Assembly: GCA_026874595.1 (NCBI GenBank)
Contig: CM049309.1
Span: 68,368,926-68,432,925, forward strand
Origin: Sipunculus nudus
Taxonomy: Eukaryota; Annelida; Sipuncula; Golfingiida; Sipunculidae
Length of the DNA stretch: 64,000 nt
Direction of reading: 5' to 3'
A model generated the notes under the pieces. The model saw only the letters and a program-made list of their open reading frames with translations. It was not told where the DNA came from and did not search any database. The position numbers were made by a program, and so were the translations under genes. Below, in pieces: positions 28,830 through 36,068 of this stretch. Every line of letters begins with the position of its first letter. Position 1 is the first letter of the stretch.

Positions 28830-31800
28830 ACAGTTTATTTAAATTACATCTCTTATGTAAATGTACACGATGTACACGATACTAGAGTCCTTTCCAATAC
28901 TCATTTACAACCAAATGTTCTTTTAGATTTTTCTCATAAGGGAATCATGATTTTTTAATGTCTCACTTGAATGACTTAATTATGTTCAAAATGAAGTTAG
29001 ACATAAAAGGGATAGGCAGCTCTTGATTATTGGTTCTGTTGTCATGGCAGCGTCTTTAATACGCACCGTCTTATTATGACGTCATAATTTTCTATAAGCC
29101 ATGTTAATTTCAATCCGTTGGGGATCGATGTTGCTGAGGTAAATTATTGCTTCTAAGAGTACATTTTAAATTGTTTACAGGAACAATAACATAAAGTAAT
29201 TTATTTTCATCGCAGTTTATTACGTATTTTCCTCTTTCTGGTATTGGGGCAAAAATATTTTCATAAACTGACAGATCAGTTCTGAAAACTAAGCTTCGAT
29301 AGGCATAGGCCTAACAAAATAGAATGAGCCAAAGCATTACCGGCACTATCACATGTTGCTGGCAACCCATGGCACTTAGCCCCAAGATTCAGATGAAAGA
29401 GAAGGTTGGTTTTTGTCATGAGGTTAATCATCTCATATAATGCATTCAGTCCTTCATCAGTTTTAGTTTGAAACTGTGTTATCACATTTAATTTTAAGAG
29501 AATAATCGCAAACTTTAAATGGACATCTACTGATGGAACAGAGTATAGATAGTGATGCATGCAGGCTGCTGTTTGGATAAGCAGTTATATGAAAGAGGTA
29601 TTGGAACTGGCTATAATGATACTTTCTGATTCATCAACCTGTGCCTTCAAACCTGATCTTGAAATAATTAAATAACAAATACCAAATGGAAGTAACTACT
29701 TTATATGACATTAAGATTCAAAATGGATCCCAAGTTTACATTACTTTTTATAGGCTGTTTTCCCTAATATGCGCTATATAAGATGTGTCCCTGAATGAGC
29801 TGTTTTGGCTGGTAGGCCTAATAGCCCTACTTTAGAGTATGTACGTGTTAACACGACCTCATCAATCCTGTAGCTCATATATACGTGGCTTTTTCTGCCT
29901 GACTGCCGTTTGTAAATTTGCATGGACTGTGTCTGAGATTTATAATTAATTTGTACGTTTTTAATATTGCGGAGAGTGTTTTTTTTTGGCCATGTGTAAA
30001 TTAAGACTTTCTTCAGGTTTCCCTTGCAAATAATATTTTCAAAATAAATTTGTAAAAATCCTTAAAAAACAAATTAACAATTATTGGTGGAACAGGGTAT
30101 ACAGTAATCCGTTTATCATGGATGTTGATGAGGTACTGTTGTATTTCTTTTACAGGTGAGGCAGAGAGCATAAATTATTATAGTTCATTTTATGCATGGT
30201 TGTCTATCGTACCTTATGAGTCAAACACACTTTATGCATGTTCCGGGACATGGTATCAGAAGTCAAATCTGAAGCATCGATTTTCTCTCCACTGTGTCCG
30301 GCTGGTGGACAGCCTTTCCGTAACTGAAAAGTTTTGTCAAATAAACACCAGTCTCGTCGCAGCGTGAGAGACATCAACTTTGCCATGGTGACATCACACA
30401 ACCCCTGATAGGTGGGCTGGTCTGATGATCGCTGAATTCATTAACAGTTAATTTTATCACTCATAGTAAGTGTATTTAGTCTGGAGTGTTTTTACAAAAA
30501 TAAGATTAGCATGTACCAGCTGACTTTTAATCATAGGTGGAATTTTCCTTGATAATATCAAATCTTATTTACCCTCCGCCCAGCCTGTTTAGGAATCTAT
30601 TGTAGCAAAGGTGAACGATTAAAAAAAGGTCCTAACAATTCAGTTTGTTGTATAGAAAATTGTGTCAATTCTAGGTAATACAAACGAGGACCCTGAAAGC
30701 CTTTTCATATCATATTATAATTAAAACGGATAGCTCTATTATCCGTAATGTGTGATTACTGGCCATATTCTGCCATAAAAAATGAATTTATCAGTTGTAT
30801 CAGACGAGTAAATGCACAATCTATTATATACGTTATTATATTATATATTATAAATTATATACGTCGTTATGGAAAATTTTGTGCAGTATAGACCGAAAAG
30901 TAAGTGCAATAAACGATTTGGATTTTTTATATTCATTTTCAGTTCATGTGAAATATTCAAAACATGATTATAAAAACGTCTATGTACTGTCTTATAATTC
31001 CGTTATAATAATTGCGCTATAAAAATAACGTTACTAAAGAATATAATTAAAAAAACATGGATCCAATATAAATATTAAAAAAAAAATTCCAGGAATATTA
31101 ACGGTTTGGAAATTATGTACTTTGACGGTAAATCACATATTATACAGCTTAAACACTGATCATTTGTTAAGGGCGAATTAAGCCTGCTTAGAATAAGGAA
31201 AGGGGATTTTGTACGACTGTGGCAGTTAGATCAACTGCATGGAGTGTAGGCACATATGTAAACATATGTATGTGTAATTCTCTTCTTACGAAAAGCCATT
31301 TATTTTTCTTCAGGACAGTTCCATGGTCTTTGTCTGTTACTGCCTATACGCTTGTAACGATACGGTATCACTGTTTATGGTAAGGGTTCATCCACGTTCA
31401 TGGTGTGTATTTATGTGCCTCAGTGTATTTGTTCACAACATAACTCATGCGATTTTCATGTGACGTAATTTTTTTGTACAAACGGAACAAGCATGTCGCA
31501 TGTCCAAATGCAGAGACTAAAGCATTTCTGGTACAATTATGTTAGTTATACTAAGGTTTGTATGAAACTTTCTCAAGCAAATAAATCCTACCTTAGCCTG
31601 CTTGTTGATCTCTGCTCCATTCTCCAAAAGTCTTTCAGCCAGAACAAGTCGACTCTCTTTGACCATCAGCATAAGGGGAGTGACACCTGTCTCCTGCAAT
31701 TATTCGTAAAATGTAATAAAGACTCATTTATTACAAAATAGTTGTAGATATAAAATGAATTAAAGTAAAAATAAAAATATATTGGAATAATACCCAGATT

Positions 31801-34657
31801 TACTTTTAGTCTGAGCGGGCTGCAGACATGGACATCATTCGCCGTAGAGCTTCGGCCTCTTCCTCCAAAATACCAAAATAAGAATGACTATAATAAAATA
31901 ATTTAATTTTTTTTTTACGATAAAATCACGGGCGTACCTGTGTAAGCACAAAAATTAAAACTAGGAAATAAGTTATTAACTTTTAAAAAAAACATTCAAT
32001 GTTAGAAATGTATAAACATTTATATTCGTCGATGCTAAAATGTCAGTAATGTTCTATCTGCAATGAGTAGATAAAGAAGATAACGAAATTTTGTTTCTCT
32101 AAGCAGACGTTATTTATTTTTGCCCCCTGAGGTCTCCTAGAAAGACGTTTTATTGTGAAACTGTTTGAAAATCACGTATAATAATGTGTTGAACTAGGTA
32201 TTTTAGTTTTATGTCGAATTAACATGTTGCACAATAAAAACTGCCCTAATTATCTGTGTAACACATTAGTTCAATATTTCAGTTTGTAAAACAAACATTG
32301 TTTAAATGAAAGTGTCACTCTATTTTCGTACATCAACCTTTGGAAATGCAGATTTTCATAATCATTATTAAAATTACTTTTGAGACGCAAATTAAATAAA
32401 TGAAGCAAGTGCAATGGGGTTAATTGAAGGAATATGTAACCACAACTTCCCATGCCCTTATCCATTACGCATCAAATCATACAGCAATAGTACGTGATAA
32501 GAAAACCTTTCAACACTGAAAACTTACTGGATCTGCATAGTTGACAGCAGGTCCGCCTTTGGCGACATTCTTCAAAGCGTGCTCTGTAGCTATCCATTCC
32601 CCTCTGTGGGTTAGCTGGTATAGCCGACTTGGATCTGTTGGATTTATCTTCGGAGTTTCCTTGGTTTCAGACGTAGAATCCGTAGATCTGTCTGTACTGC
32701 CGCCGTTAGATTTCTCCGTCCTTTGACTGCTAGTGTCTGGCTTTTTCTGTCTGTTTGCTGGTTTTCTGTCTCCTGCATCTCTTGAGCTTGCGTTGCTGGC
32801 CAAATCTCTCTGAGTCTTCCCACTCACCGAGGAATTGTCTTTACCATCCTTGCCACCGACACTGCCACTATCATTCTTCCCAGCATGTTGTTTATTATTC
32901 CACTGTTTGCTCACAGGTCCTCCCTTAAGTCCAGTTTGATTACTTTTAGAGCTTTCTTGGGATTTCTGGCTGGAGGCTTGAGACTTATTTTCAGAACTAA
33001 CACTGCTTTTATCAGACCCACCATCTTTATTGTTATTGCTTGTTTTGGTTTCCTTTTGTGACAGTGCACCTCCCTTTAATCCACCTGGAACACTTTTAAA
33101 CCTCTCCTCAGATTTGTGACTGCCGGTAGATGATTTGCTATCAGAAATATCTTGATCGGAATTACTCTTATATGAGGTACTCCTATCAGAATTACTCTTG
33201 TCTGAGGTACTCCTATCAGAACTGCTCTCAGAGTCACTCTTTTGAGAACTACTCTTATCAGAGGTAGCCTTATCAGCATCACTCTTCTGGGAACTACTCT
33301 TATCAGAGGTAGCCTTATCAGTGTCACTCATATCAGCATCACTCTTCTGGGAACTACTCTTATCAGAGGTGGTCTTATCAGAATCACTCTTATCAGCATC
33401 ACTCTTATGAGAACTACTCTTATCAGAGGTAGTCTTATCAGAATCACTCTTATCAGCATCACTCTTATGAGAACTACTCTTATCAGAGGTAGTCTTATCA
33501 GAATCACTCTGATCAGAGGGTCGCTTATCAAAGCTGTTATTATCAGAGATATCTCTATCAGAATCCCTATGTTTTTCATCTGAAACGTTTTCCGTTGGTA
33601 ACACATTTTTCTCACTTTGTCGTACATCATCAGTTGGTTCAGCTTTTCTTGAGACTTCTTCGGGTTTCGAACTTAATTCATTCGTAACCTGATCTTTACC
33701 TTTCATCTCCTGTTCCTTCAGCCCTTGTGCGTTTTTTTCTAATCTCGAATTACTCTTTAGTGAGTTATCGGAAGTACCAGCAATTGGAGGAAAGGTACTT
33801 CCATTCTTACTTTTAGTGCTTTGTGACTTTTCTTGTCTTCTTGCTTGGTTATTGCTTTCAGAATTTTTATTCTTTCCATTTGTTTTTTTATTAGAGCCCG
33901 AACTGGCATGATTTCTCGGTTTGATTTCATAACTTCCACCACTATCAGACTTGTTTTTGTCTTCTCTTGATTTTTGCGCTTTGTATATTTTTGAGTACTG
34001 CGCAAGGTCTGGTTTTCCATTGTGTAAGTGAGAATCTTTCCCTTTAATAGGTAAAACTCCATTATTTGCGGGTATCTTCCCACTTTGTTCTTGTTTAGAA
34101 TGTGTCATTTTAAAGTCCGGAGCAGGTTTTGTATACGTTGGCCTTCCCACATTTGCGCCGTTTTCCTGTCCATTCGACTGGCGTACAACATGGCCGGGTA
34201 CCCGTTTTGGTTCGTTACGCGGCATTGAGTTCTGATTAGAATGTATAGGTGGCAGTTTTTCCACACTTCCTTTGTTCTCTTGACTTTTTGTCTGGGATCC
34301 ATTGATTCCGGGGCCCCTCTTTAACTCTCTGTCAGGCATTGGTTCTTTTGAAACACCCTGCCCTTCAAACTGCTTTTTCGGAGGGCTACCTTGTGAAGAA
34401 AGTTTTGCTTCCTGGTTCAAAGGCACATTGTCATCTTTTACTACATTTGGATTATGCAGAGAAGTTTCCTGCGTGCTGGAGGTCACAACTTTATCAGGAG
34501 TTAGACTCGTGTGAGCTCTGGCGAGCGCTGAATTACCTGTGTGCGGTTGTCCCGACAATACTGGCAGCGTAATAGCCTCCGGGTTTCGAGTGGTCCCTGG
34601 AGCAGGCCCGATCAGCCCGGAACCCGATACGTCACGCGGAGTCTCGGACTCTGACAT
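220..34657 (-). CDS. TRPN1: TRPN/NOMPC-type mechanosensory channel gene, 5' part (18 exons, gene runs off the left edge)
   Basis: Splicing the 18 exons listed below gives 1,376 residues in one open frame: 710 residues of low-complexity N-terminus followed by 19 ankyrin repeats. Repeat order and idiosyncrasies match what I recall of fly NOMPC and other TRPN channels. Examples are the [29 protein letters not shown] and [11 protein letters not shown] motifs and the long repeats 13 and 14. In TRPN channels about 29 ankyrin repeats form a helical cytoplasmic tether that links the pore to microtubules and gates it on force. About 10 repeats, the linker, six membrane segments and the TRP helix are missing here because the window ends. 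Every intron is phase 0 with GT-AG ends. Identification is firm; the exact exon 1 start is the least certain boundary. Confidence 0.95.
371..421 (-). pseudogene. Vestigial duplicate of TRPN exon 18 inside intron 17
   Basis: About 100 bp upstream of exon 18 the minus strand reads [16 protein letters not shown] and then TAA. The first ten residues copy the start of exon 18 ([10 protein letters not shown]), with silent and replacement changes. Homology fades after about 32 bases into an A-rich run. The copy also retains a CTCTTTTAAG tract where exon 18 has its acceptor, but the AG is preceded by A rather than C. If spliced in, it would truncate the channel. I read it as a decayed exon duplication. 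Confidence 0.7.
1028..1228 (-). CDS. TRPN1: TRPN exon 17: ankyrin repeats 17 and 18 (residues 1277-1343)
   Basis: 67 codons, the second double-repeat exon. Repeat 17 begins [20 protein letters not shown] and ends FVNAKSK; repeat 18 begins [19 protein letters not shown] and ends ASIDALTL. Acceptor TTTCAG, donor GTAAGA, phase 0. This is the best preserved part of the tether in the window. Confidence 0.97.
2394..2492 (-). CDS. TRPN1: TRPN exon 16: ankyrin repeat 16 (residues 1244-1276)
   Basis: 33 codons, phase 0, acceptor TTCTAG and donor GTAAGT. It begins [20 protein letters not shown] and ends [10 protein letters not shown]. The last nine residues are almost unchanged from what I recall of fly NOMPC. 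Confidence 0.95.
2906..3022 (-). CDS. TRPN1: TRPN exon 15: ankyrin repeat 15 (residues 1205-1243)
   Basis: 39 codons, phase 0, acceptor TGGCAG with a poor pyrimidine tract and donor GTAGGA. It begins [20 protein letters not shown] and ends QASINKQAK. The HY.A.AGN core and MVKHI match the divergent fifteenth repeat of TRPN. Confidence 0.93.
3713..3841 (-). CDS. TRPN1: TRPN exon 14: long ankyrin repeat 14 (residues 1162-1204)
   Basis: 43 codons, phase 0, acceptor TTTCAG and donor GTAGGT. It begins [20 protein letters not shown] with an insertion between the two helices ([12 protein letters not shown]), then [18 protein letters not shown]. The insertion sits where NOMPC also has one. A foldback element begins 43 bp upstream of its acceptor. 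Confidence 0.94.
3885..4435. mobile_element. Foldback element / MITE with about 90-bp terminal inverted repeats
   Basis: The left end TTAGCCCGATTTAATCGGAC and the right end GTCCGATTAAATCGGGCTAA are exact reverse complements. Similarity continues inward for about 90 bp, through GAGTCCGATAGCCAT and GAGTTTCTACA, on both arms. The 551-bp unit has no transposase frame, so it is non-autonomous. I see no clear target-site duplication and cannot assign a superfamily. It sits in intron 13, just upstream of the exon 14 acceptor. Confidence 0.85.
4900..5300. repeat. Degenerate AT-rich minisatellite, unit about 40 bp
   Basis: A unit resembling TATGGACAAAATATATAAG followed by ATACATATGTCACAA is repeated about eight times with many substitutions. 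It lies in intron 13 between the foldback element and exon 13. The open frame it creates on the minus strand (repeats of YIFVHN-like residues) is a by-product. Confidence 0.75.
5411..5539 (-). CDS. TRPN1: TRPN exon 13: long ankyrin repeat 13 (residues 1119-1161)
   Basis: 43 codons, phase 0, acceptor TTTTAG and donor GTGAGT. It begins [20 protein letters not shown] and has a loop of about 10 extra residues ([14 protein letters not shown]) before the next repeat. The fly channel has a comparable enlarged loop at the same repeat. Confidence 0.93.
6010..6108 (-). CDS. TRPN1: TRPN exon 12: ankyrin repeat 12 (residues 1086-1118)
   Basis: 33 codons, phase 0, acceptor ATTCAG and donor GTATTC. It starts [20 protein letters not shown] and ends ADATWQSK. 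A regular repeat; the 2.5-kb intron on its upstream side carries a Penelope-like fragment. Confidence 0.94.
6552..6605. repeat. (TA)n microsatellite
   Basis: An uninterrupted run of 27 TA dinucleotides in intron 11, immediately next to the 5' end of the Penelope-like fragment. Confidence 0.98.
6606..7290 (+). mobile_element. Penelope-like element fragment: C-terminal GIY-YIG endonuclease region
   Basis: Translation shows the PLE linker motif [15 protein letters not shown] followed by [11 protein letters not shown], then the endonuclease core [20 protein letters not shown]. After a frame change in an A-run near 7020 it continues [36 protein letters not shown], and finally [16 protein letters not shown]. 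The Y-I-G, R and the C-L-C signature identify the GIY-YIG nuclease of Penelope-like retroelements. It is inactive: the reverse transcriptase is absent, a TAA stands just before MYIG, and a frameshift follows. It is inserted in TRPN intron 11, opposite to the gene. Confidence 0.88.
7523..7586. repeat. (TA)n microsatellites
   Basis: Two TA runs (7523-7563 and 7571-7586) separated by a few bases, in intron 11 about 230 bp beyond the recognisable end of the Penelope-like fragment. The fragment is therefore bracketed by TA arrays. Confidence 0.97.
7590..8633 (-). other. Remainder of TRPN intron 11
   Basis: AT-rich intronic sequence with no coding, RNA or repeat signature that I recognise. Confidence 0.5.
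8634..8735 (-). CDS. TRPN1: TRPN exon 11: ankyrin repeat 11 (residues 1052-1085)
   Basis: 34 codons, phase 0, acceptor CTGCAG. The donor GTGCAG is weak at positions +3 to +6. It contains [20 protein letters not shown] and ends [17 protein letters not shown] is one of the most recognisable TRPN strings. Confidence 0.95.
9160..9261 (-). CDS. TRPN1: TRPN exon 10: ankyrin repeat 10 (residues 1018-1051)
   Basis: 34 codons, phase 0, acceptor TTTTAG and donor GTACGT. It begins [20 protein letters not shown] and ends VEFKGGK. The GGK end and the next exon match the repeat 10/11 junction of TRPN proteins. Confidence 0.95.
9696..9794 (-). CDS. TRPN1: TRPN exon 9: ankyrin repeat 9 (residues 985-1017)
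   Basis: 33 codons, phase 0, acceptor TTGTAG and donor GTATGG. It reads [20 protein letters not shown] and ends [12 protein letters not shown] replaces TPLH; the HSAAMRGH loop is intact. Confidence 0.93.
10260..10460 (-). CDS. TRPN1: TRPN exon 8: ankyrin repeats 7 and 8 (residues 918-984)
   Basis: 67 codons encode two fused repeats without an intron between them. Repeat 7 begins [20 protein letters not shown]; repeat 8 begins [19 protein letters not shown] and ends LLMPNK. Acceptor ATTCAG, donor GTAAAC, phase 0. It is one of two double-repeat exons, with exon 17. The [12 protein letters not shown] stretch is very close to NOMPC. Confidence 0.96.
10605..10706. repeat. Short inverted-repeat element
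   Basis: GTGGGTCTATAGG (10613-10625) faces CCTATGGACCCAC (10688-10700), a 13-bp inverted repeat with one mismatch. Similarity extends a few bases outward (AAAAGTGGG and CCCACTTCTC). About 100 bp, G/C-richer than the surrounding intron 7. Probably a small MITE or SINE remnant. Confidence 0.55.
11368..11469 (-). CDS. TRPN1: TRPN exon 7: ankyrin repeat 6 (residues 884-917)
   Basis: 34 codons, phase 0, acceptor TTACAG and donor GTAAGT. It starts [20 protein letters not shown] and ends NPNVYDN. A canonical TPLH core is followed by the acidic EGDE loop typical of this TRPN repeat. Confidence 0.95.
11983..12081 (-). CDS. TRPN1: TRPN exon 6: ankyrin repeat 5 (residues 851-883)
   Basis: 33 codons, phase 0, acceptor TTTCAG after an A/G-rich tract on the plus strand, donor GTATGT. 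It begins [20 protein letters not shown] and ends GSDVDAQN. A standard-length repeat with SLLH in place of TALH. Confidence 0.93.
12717..12821 (-). CDS. TRPN1: TRPN exon 5: ankyrin repeat 4 (residues 816-850)
   Basis: 35 codons, phase 0, acceptor TTTCAG and donor GTAAGT. It reads [20 protein letters not shown] and ends [12 protein letters not shown]. It lacks the TPLH signature, having IPAF instead, as the fourth TRPN repeat characteristically does. The (C)REL and EQL positions are conserved with fly. Confidence 0.93.
12822..13914 (-). other. TRPN intron 4, part downstream of the repeats
   Basis: AT-rich intron sequence with no feature I can name. It is the end of intron 4 nearest exon 5. 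Confidence 0.5.
13915..14351. repeat. Tandem duplication, unit about 216-221 bp
   Basis: A block starting TGGATTCATATTAGCAAACT at 13915 recurs at 14131 with few substitutions and a 5-bp TAAAG insertion. Both copies end in GTTGTGTTTATCATATTTAT. High similarity implies a fairly recent event. It lies in intron 4. Confidence 0.93.
15130..19765 (+). mobile_element. Decayed L1/Tx1-type LINE (endonuclease, reverse transcriptase, C-terminal zinc motif)
   Basis: Segments of one ORF2-like protein occur in order but in broken frames. The APE endonuclease spans about 15330-15870 ([29 protein letters not shown] and [10 protein letters not shown], where SDH has become TDH). The pre-RT helix [20 protein letters not shown] lies near 16500. 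The RT has [41 protein letters not shown] and the catalytic QYADDTTLF (about 17200), then [12 protein letters not shown]. The C-terminal knuckle [19 protein letters not shown] lies near 19380. The element is interrupted by an insertion at about 17561-18432. Many stops and frameshifts make it dead. It sits in TRPN intron 4, antisense to the gene. Confidence 0.92.
17561..18432. mobile_element. Non-autonomous element nested in the LINE, with inverted termini and terminal hairpin
   Basis: The LINE frame breaks after KADLISQL and resumes at [16 protein letters not shown], so the DNA between is foreign. TGTATCCGCCGAAATCAGAG (17593) faces ACTCTGTTTTGGCGGATACA (18404-18423). The right end is also a hairpin, with GTATCCGCAAAAC opposing GTTTTGGCGGATAC (18393-18422). 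The left flank carries GTAGTCGACAATCGACTAC, another hairpin. Inside, a 50-bp block repeats at 17783 and 18061, and CGGTCAAACGGTTCCCGAGA at 17918 and 18186. No coding capacity. A Helentron-derived (HINE-like) or TIR element are both possible. Confidence 0.65.
19911..19962. repeat. (TA)n microsatellite
   Basis: About 24 TA units roughly 150 bp beyond the LINE's recognisable 3' end and 130 bp from exon 4, in intron 4. It may mark the LINE's tail or its target. Confidence 0.97.
20093..20206 (-). CDS. TRPN1: TRPN exon 4: ankyrin repeat 3 (residues 778-815)
   Basis: 38 codons, phase 0, acceptor TTCCAG and donor GTAAGG. It is a long, divergent repeat starting [18 protein letters not shown] and containing [12 protein letters not shown], which closely matches the third repeat of NOMPC. 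It lies just left of a (TA)n array in the intron on its upstream side. Confidence 0.93.
20207..23402 (-). other. TRPN intron 3
   Basis: 3.2 kb without a recognisable gene. It carries a tRNA-like fragment at 21206-21252. A G/C-richer block at 22850-22995 contains GGAGTACCCCACCGACC and GGATGGGGTACTACAACC, a weak inverted pair, which looks like a dispersed repeat. A motif family near 23040-23110 (CGTGAATATGACCCC) recurs in altered form at 23690-23740. Confidence 0.5.
21206..21252 (-). repeat. tRNA-like SINE fragment
   Basis: On the minus strand CACGTGACCTGGACAACGGA is followed by CGGAAGTTCC and CCGGTTCGAGTGCC, giving a B-box like GGTTCGAGTCC and a tRNA-like arm. No cloverleaf with a paired acceptor stem is present, so this is a decayed tRNA-derived repeat and not a tRNA gene. 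Confidence 0.5.
23403..23501 (-). CDS. TRPN1: TRPN exon 3: ankyrin repeat 2 (residues 745-777)
   Basis: 33 codons, phase 0, acceptor TTTCAG and donor GTGAGT. The repeat begins [20 protein letters not shown] and closes with SIRGG. The GG end and following exon match the repeat 2/3 junction in NOMPC. The exon is isolated between introns of 8.1 kb and 3.2 kb. Confidence 0.93.
26743..26829. repeat. (TA)n microsatellite with one interruption
   Basis: About 87 bp of alternating T and A, broken once by AAAT near 26768-26771. In intron 2. Confidence 0.97.
28796..28825. repeat. (TA)n microsatellite
   Basis: About 15 TA units in intron 2. Confidence 0.95.
31592..31693 (-). CDS. TRPN1: TRPN exon 2: ankyrin repeat 1 (residues 711-744)
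   Basis: 34 codons, phase 0 at both ends, acceptor ATTGCAG and donor GTAGGA. The repeat reads [20 protein letters not shown] and ends AEINKQAK. The TPLM core replaces the usual TPLH, as in the first repeat of other TRPN proteins. It joins directly to the linker that ends exon 1. The next intron, downstream, is 8.1 kb. Confidence 0.92.
31694..32527 (-). other. TRPN intron 1
   Basis: 834 bp separating the disordered N-terminal exon from the first ankyrin exon. Bounded by GTAAGT and ATTGCAG. No element or coding signal was seen in it. Confidence 0.7.
32528..34657 (-). CDS. TRPN1: TRPN exon 1: long disordered N-terminus plus pre-ankyrin linker (residues 1-710)
   Basis: The ATG at 34657 is the first in-frame Met after an in-frame TAA; A at -3 is favourable. 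The exon is 2,130 bp and ends at donor GTAAGT after ...YADP. Residues 1-675 are hydrophilic, rich in Ser, Lys, Asp, Asn, Gly and Gln, with no visible fold, signal peptide or membrane segment. Residues about 380-475 are a 20-residue repeat built on [15 protein letters not shown], encoded by a 60-bp tandem repeat. Two related motifs, [11 protein letters not shown] (about 527) and [11 protein letters not shown] (about 578), occur downstream. Residues about 676-710 ([20 protein letters not shown]...) resemble the linker just before ankyrin repeat 1 in other TRPN proteins, which ties this exon to the channel. I recall about 100-130 residues before the first repeat in fly NOMPC, so this region is several times longer. 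Confidence 0.88.
33241..33525 (-). repeat. Coding minisatellite in TRPN exon 1, unit 60 bp (20 residues)
   Basis: Blocks starting at about 33361, 33421 and 33481 align base for base over nearly 60 bp, with partial and diverged copies extending toward 33241. Each unit encodes [24 protein letters not shown] residues. Because the period is a multiple of three, copy-number change would not break the frame. Open frames seen on the opposite strand and in other frames here are by-products of this repeat. Confidence 0.93.
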
Positions 34658-34677
34658 GATGCTGAACTTGACAGTTG

Positions 34678-34701
34678 TCAATAATTCCTTCTGAATACCA
34701 T
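34678..34701 (-). promoter_or_regulatory. Possible upstream ORF in the TRPN 5' leader
   Basis: An ATG 44 bases upstream of the channel start opens a 7-codon frame (MVFRRNY) that closes with TGA, 20 bases before the main ATG and in another frame. If this stretch is transcribed it would act as a short uORF. A CAG at about 34691-34693 could instead be a 3' splice site for a leader intron, which would remove this ATG. No TATA box or initiator could be assigned with confidence. Confidence 0.3.
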
Positions 34702-35591
34702 GCTTGAATTATTTATCTGGCGGCTATGGGGTTCCGATCTGTGCTTACATAATAACCTCTAAAGTGCAGCCATATGTCAATCTGGGTGTTGACATACCTC
34801 ACCTCTTTGAATGCAGGAGCACAATCTATCAACGAGAGAAAAATAATTCCTTTAAGATATTCTTGTTTGATTACTTTTTCTTCAGCTTATAAGCATGTCC
34901 TTATGGGGAAACATTAAAGTAAACTTGAAAAGGTTATAAATATTATGACTTTATGTCTCCATCTCTTATTCAGGTGAAAACACAGGGATTTAAAACATCA
35001 GTATTAACGTCAATGTTGTCTGCACTTTTATTATGTGAACCAAAATGTTTAGCTACAAAAAACCGACAAGCGTGGGGATTTGAGTTGGTTTCCGCGGTAC
35101 TCTATGGTTCAGCAAATAACCAAGTCAGTTTCTGATTGTTTATTAATGCTCACACCGAGAGCATCCATTCAGTTTTACGGGCTGTATCTTTTGTGTTTTG
35201 ACGGCAGCAATGGCTTTTTGTTACCGCCTCCAGTACTGTCAATAGATAAAAAAAAAACAAATGGAGAAACGAACAGAGCGAGTATCGGGGGACATTCAAT
35301 ACGAAAACCCTGATTACATCGACTCTTTCCTGTACAACTATAACAGGTGCTTCCTAATCAGGAACAAACTTAAACAAAGGCTTTGTAAGTGTTTTAATGC
35401 GATCAGATAGGACGTTAAATGTCACCTTGTTAATAATGTCAACCACTGCCAGTCAGATCAATACCACACGGCGGGTCTACATTAATTCTGTATGGAAATA
35501 TCCTACCAATGATGACGGAGGGGGCCTTGTTAAATATCACCTGGCTATCAGGGGCAAAAAGGTGTATGATATGCAAATGTCAGCCGCAAAT

Positions 35592-35594
<3 letters not shown>

Positions 35595-35658
<64 letters not shown>

Positions 35659-35779
35659 GAACCTCTCTAAAAGACCCCTATCCTATACGACAACTTGTCA
35701 ATTAAGACAACCCTTGGGTGAACCTACAGTATTCACTCAAGAATTACGGGTGATCTTATAACACAGGGTTCACGGTGAG

Positions 35780-35851
<72 letters not shown>

Positions 35852-36068
35852 GCTGCACATCTGGTTGCTCATGATGAGGCACCACGATGGCGTCACATCT
35901 TTGACGTCATATGCTAGTTCCTACAATAGTGTGCAAATAAAAGTATTTTAGGAAAATCAGCAGCGTATCCGACACGAAACGAGATCATTGTATATATACA
36001 TGTACTAACATACATAATAAATAAATATATATATATATATAAATATATATATATATCTATATATATCA
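35595..36068. repeat. Cluster of three (TA)n microsatellites
   Basis: Runs at 35595-35658, 35780-35849 (with single G interruption) and 36022-36068 (with short interruptions) lie within 0.5 kb, about 1 kb upstream of the TRPN start codon. Confidence 0.96.

Larger units (their letters stand above)
23502..31591 (-). other. TRPN intron 2 (8.1 kb)
   Basis: The largest intron in the window. It contains (TA)n arrays at 26743-26829 and 28796-28825, scattered GC-richer remnants of dispersed repeats, and no reading frame with recognisable homology on either strand. A 94-codon minus-strand frame at 29276-29560 has no motif I recognise. Confidence 0.55.

Noticed and set aside
29276..29560. 94-codon minus-strand frame in intron 2
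   Set aside because: No family motif and no splice-site context that fits the channel gene; TRPN repeats 1 and 2 are already contiguous without it.
33076..33630. Frames antisense to, or out of frame with, exon 1 ([13 protein letters not shown] repeats)
   Set aside because: By-products of the 60-bp coding minisatellite; the S/D/K frame is the one continuous with the channel.
34655..34681. Earlier TTG at 34681 as the start of TRPN exon 1
   Set aside because: In animals a TTG start is unlikely; the first in-frame ATG is at 34657, after an in-frame TAA.
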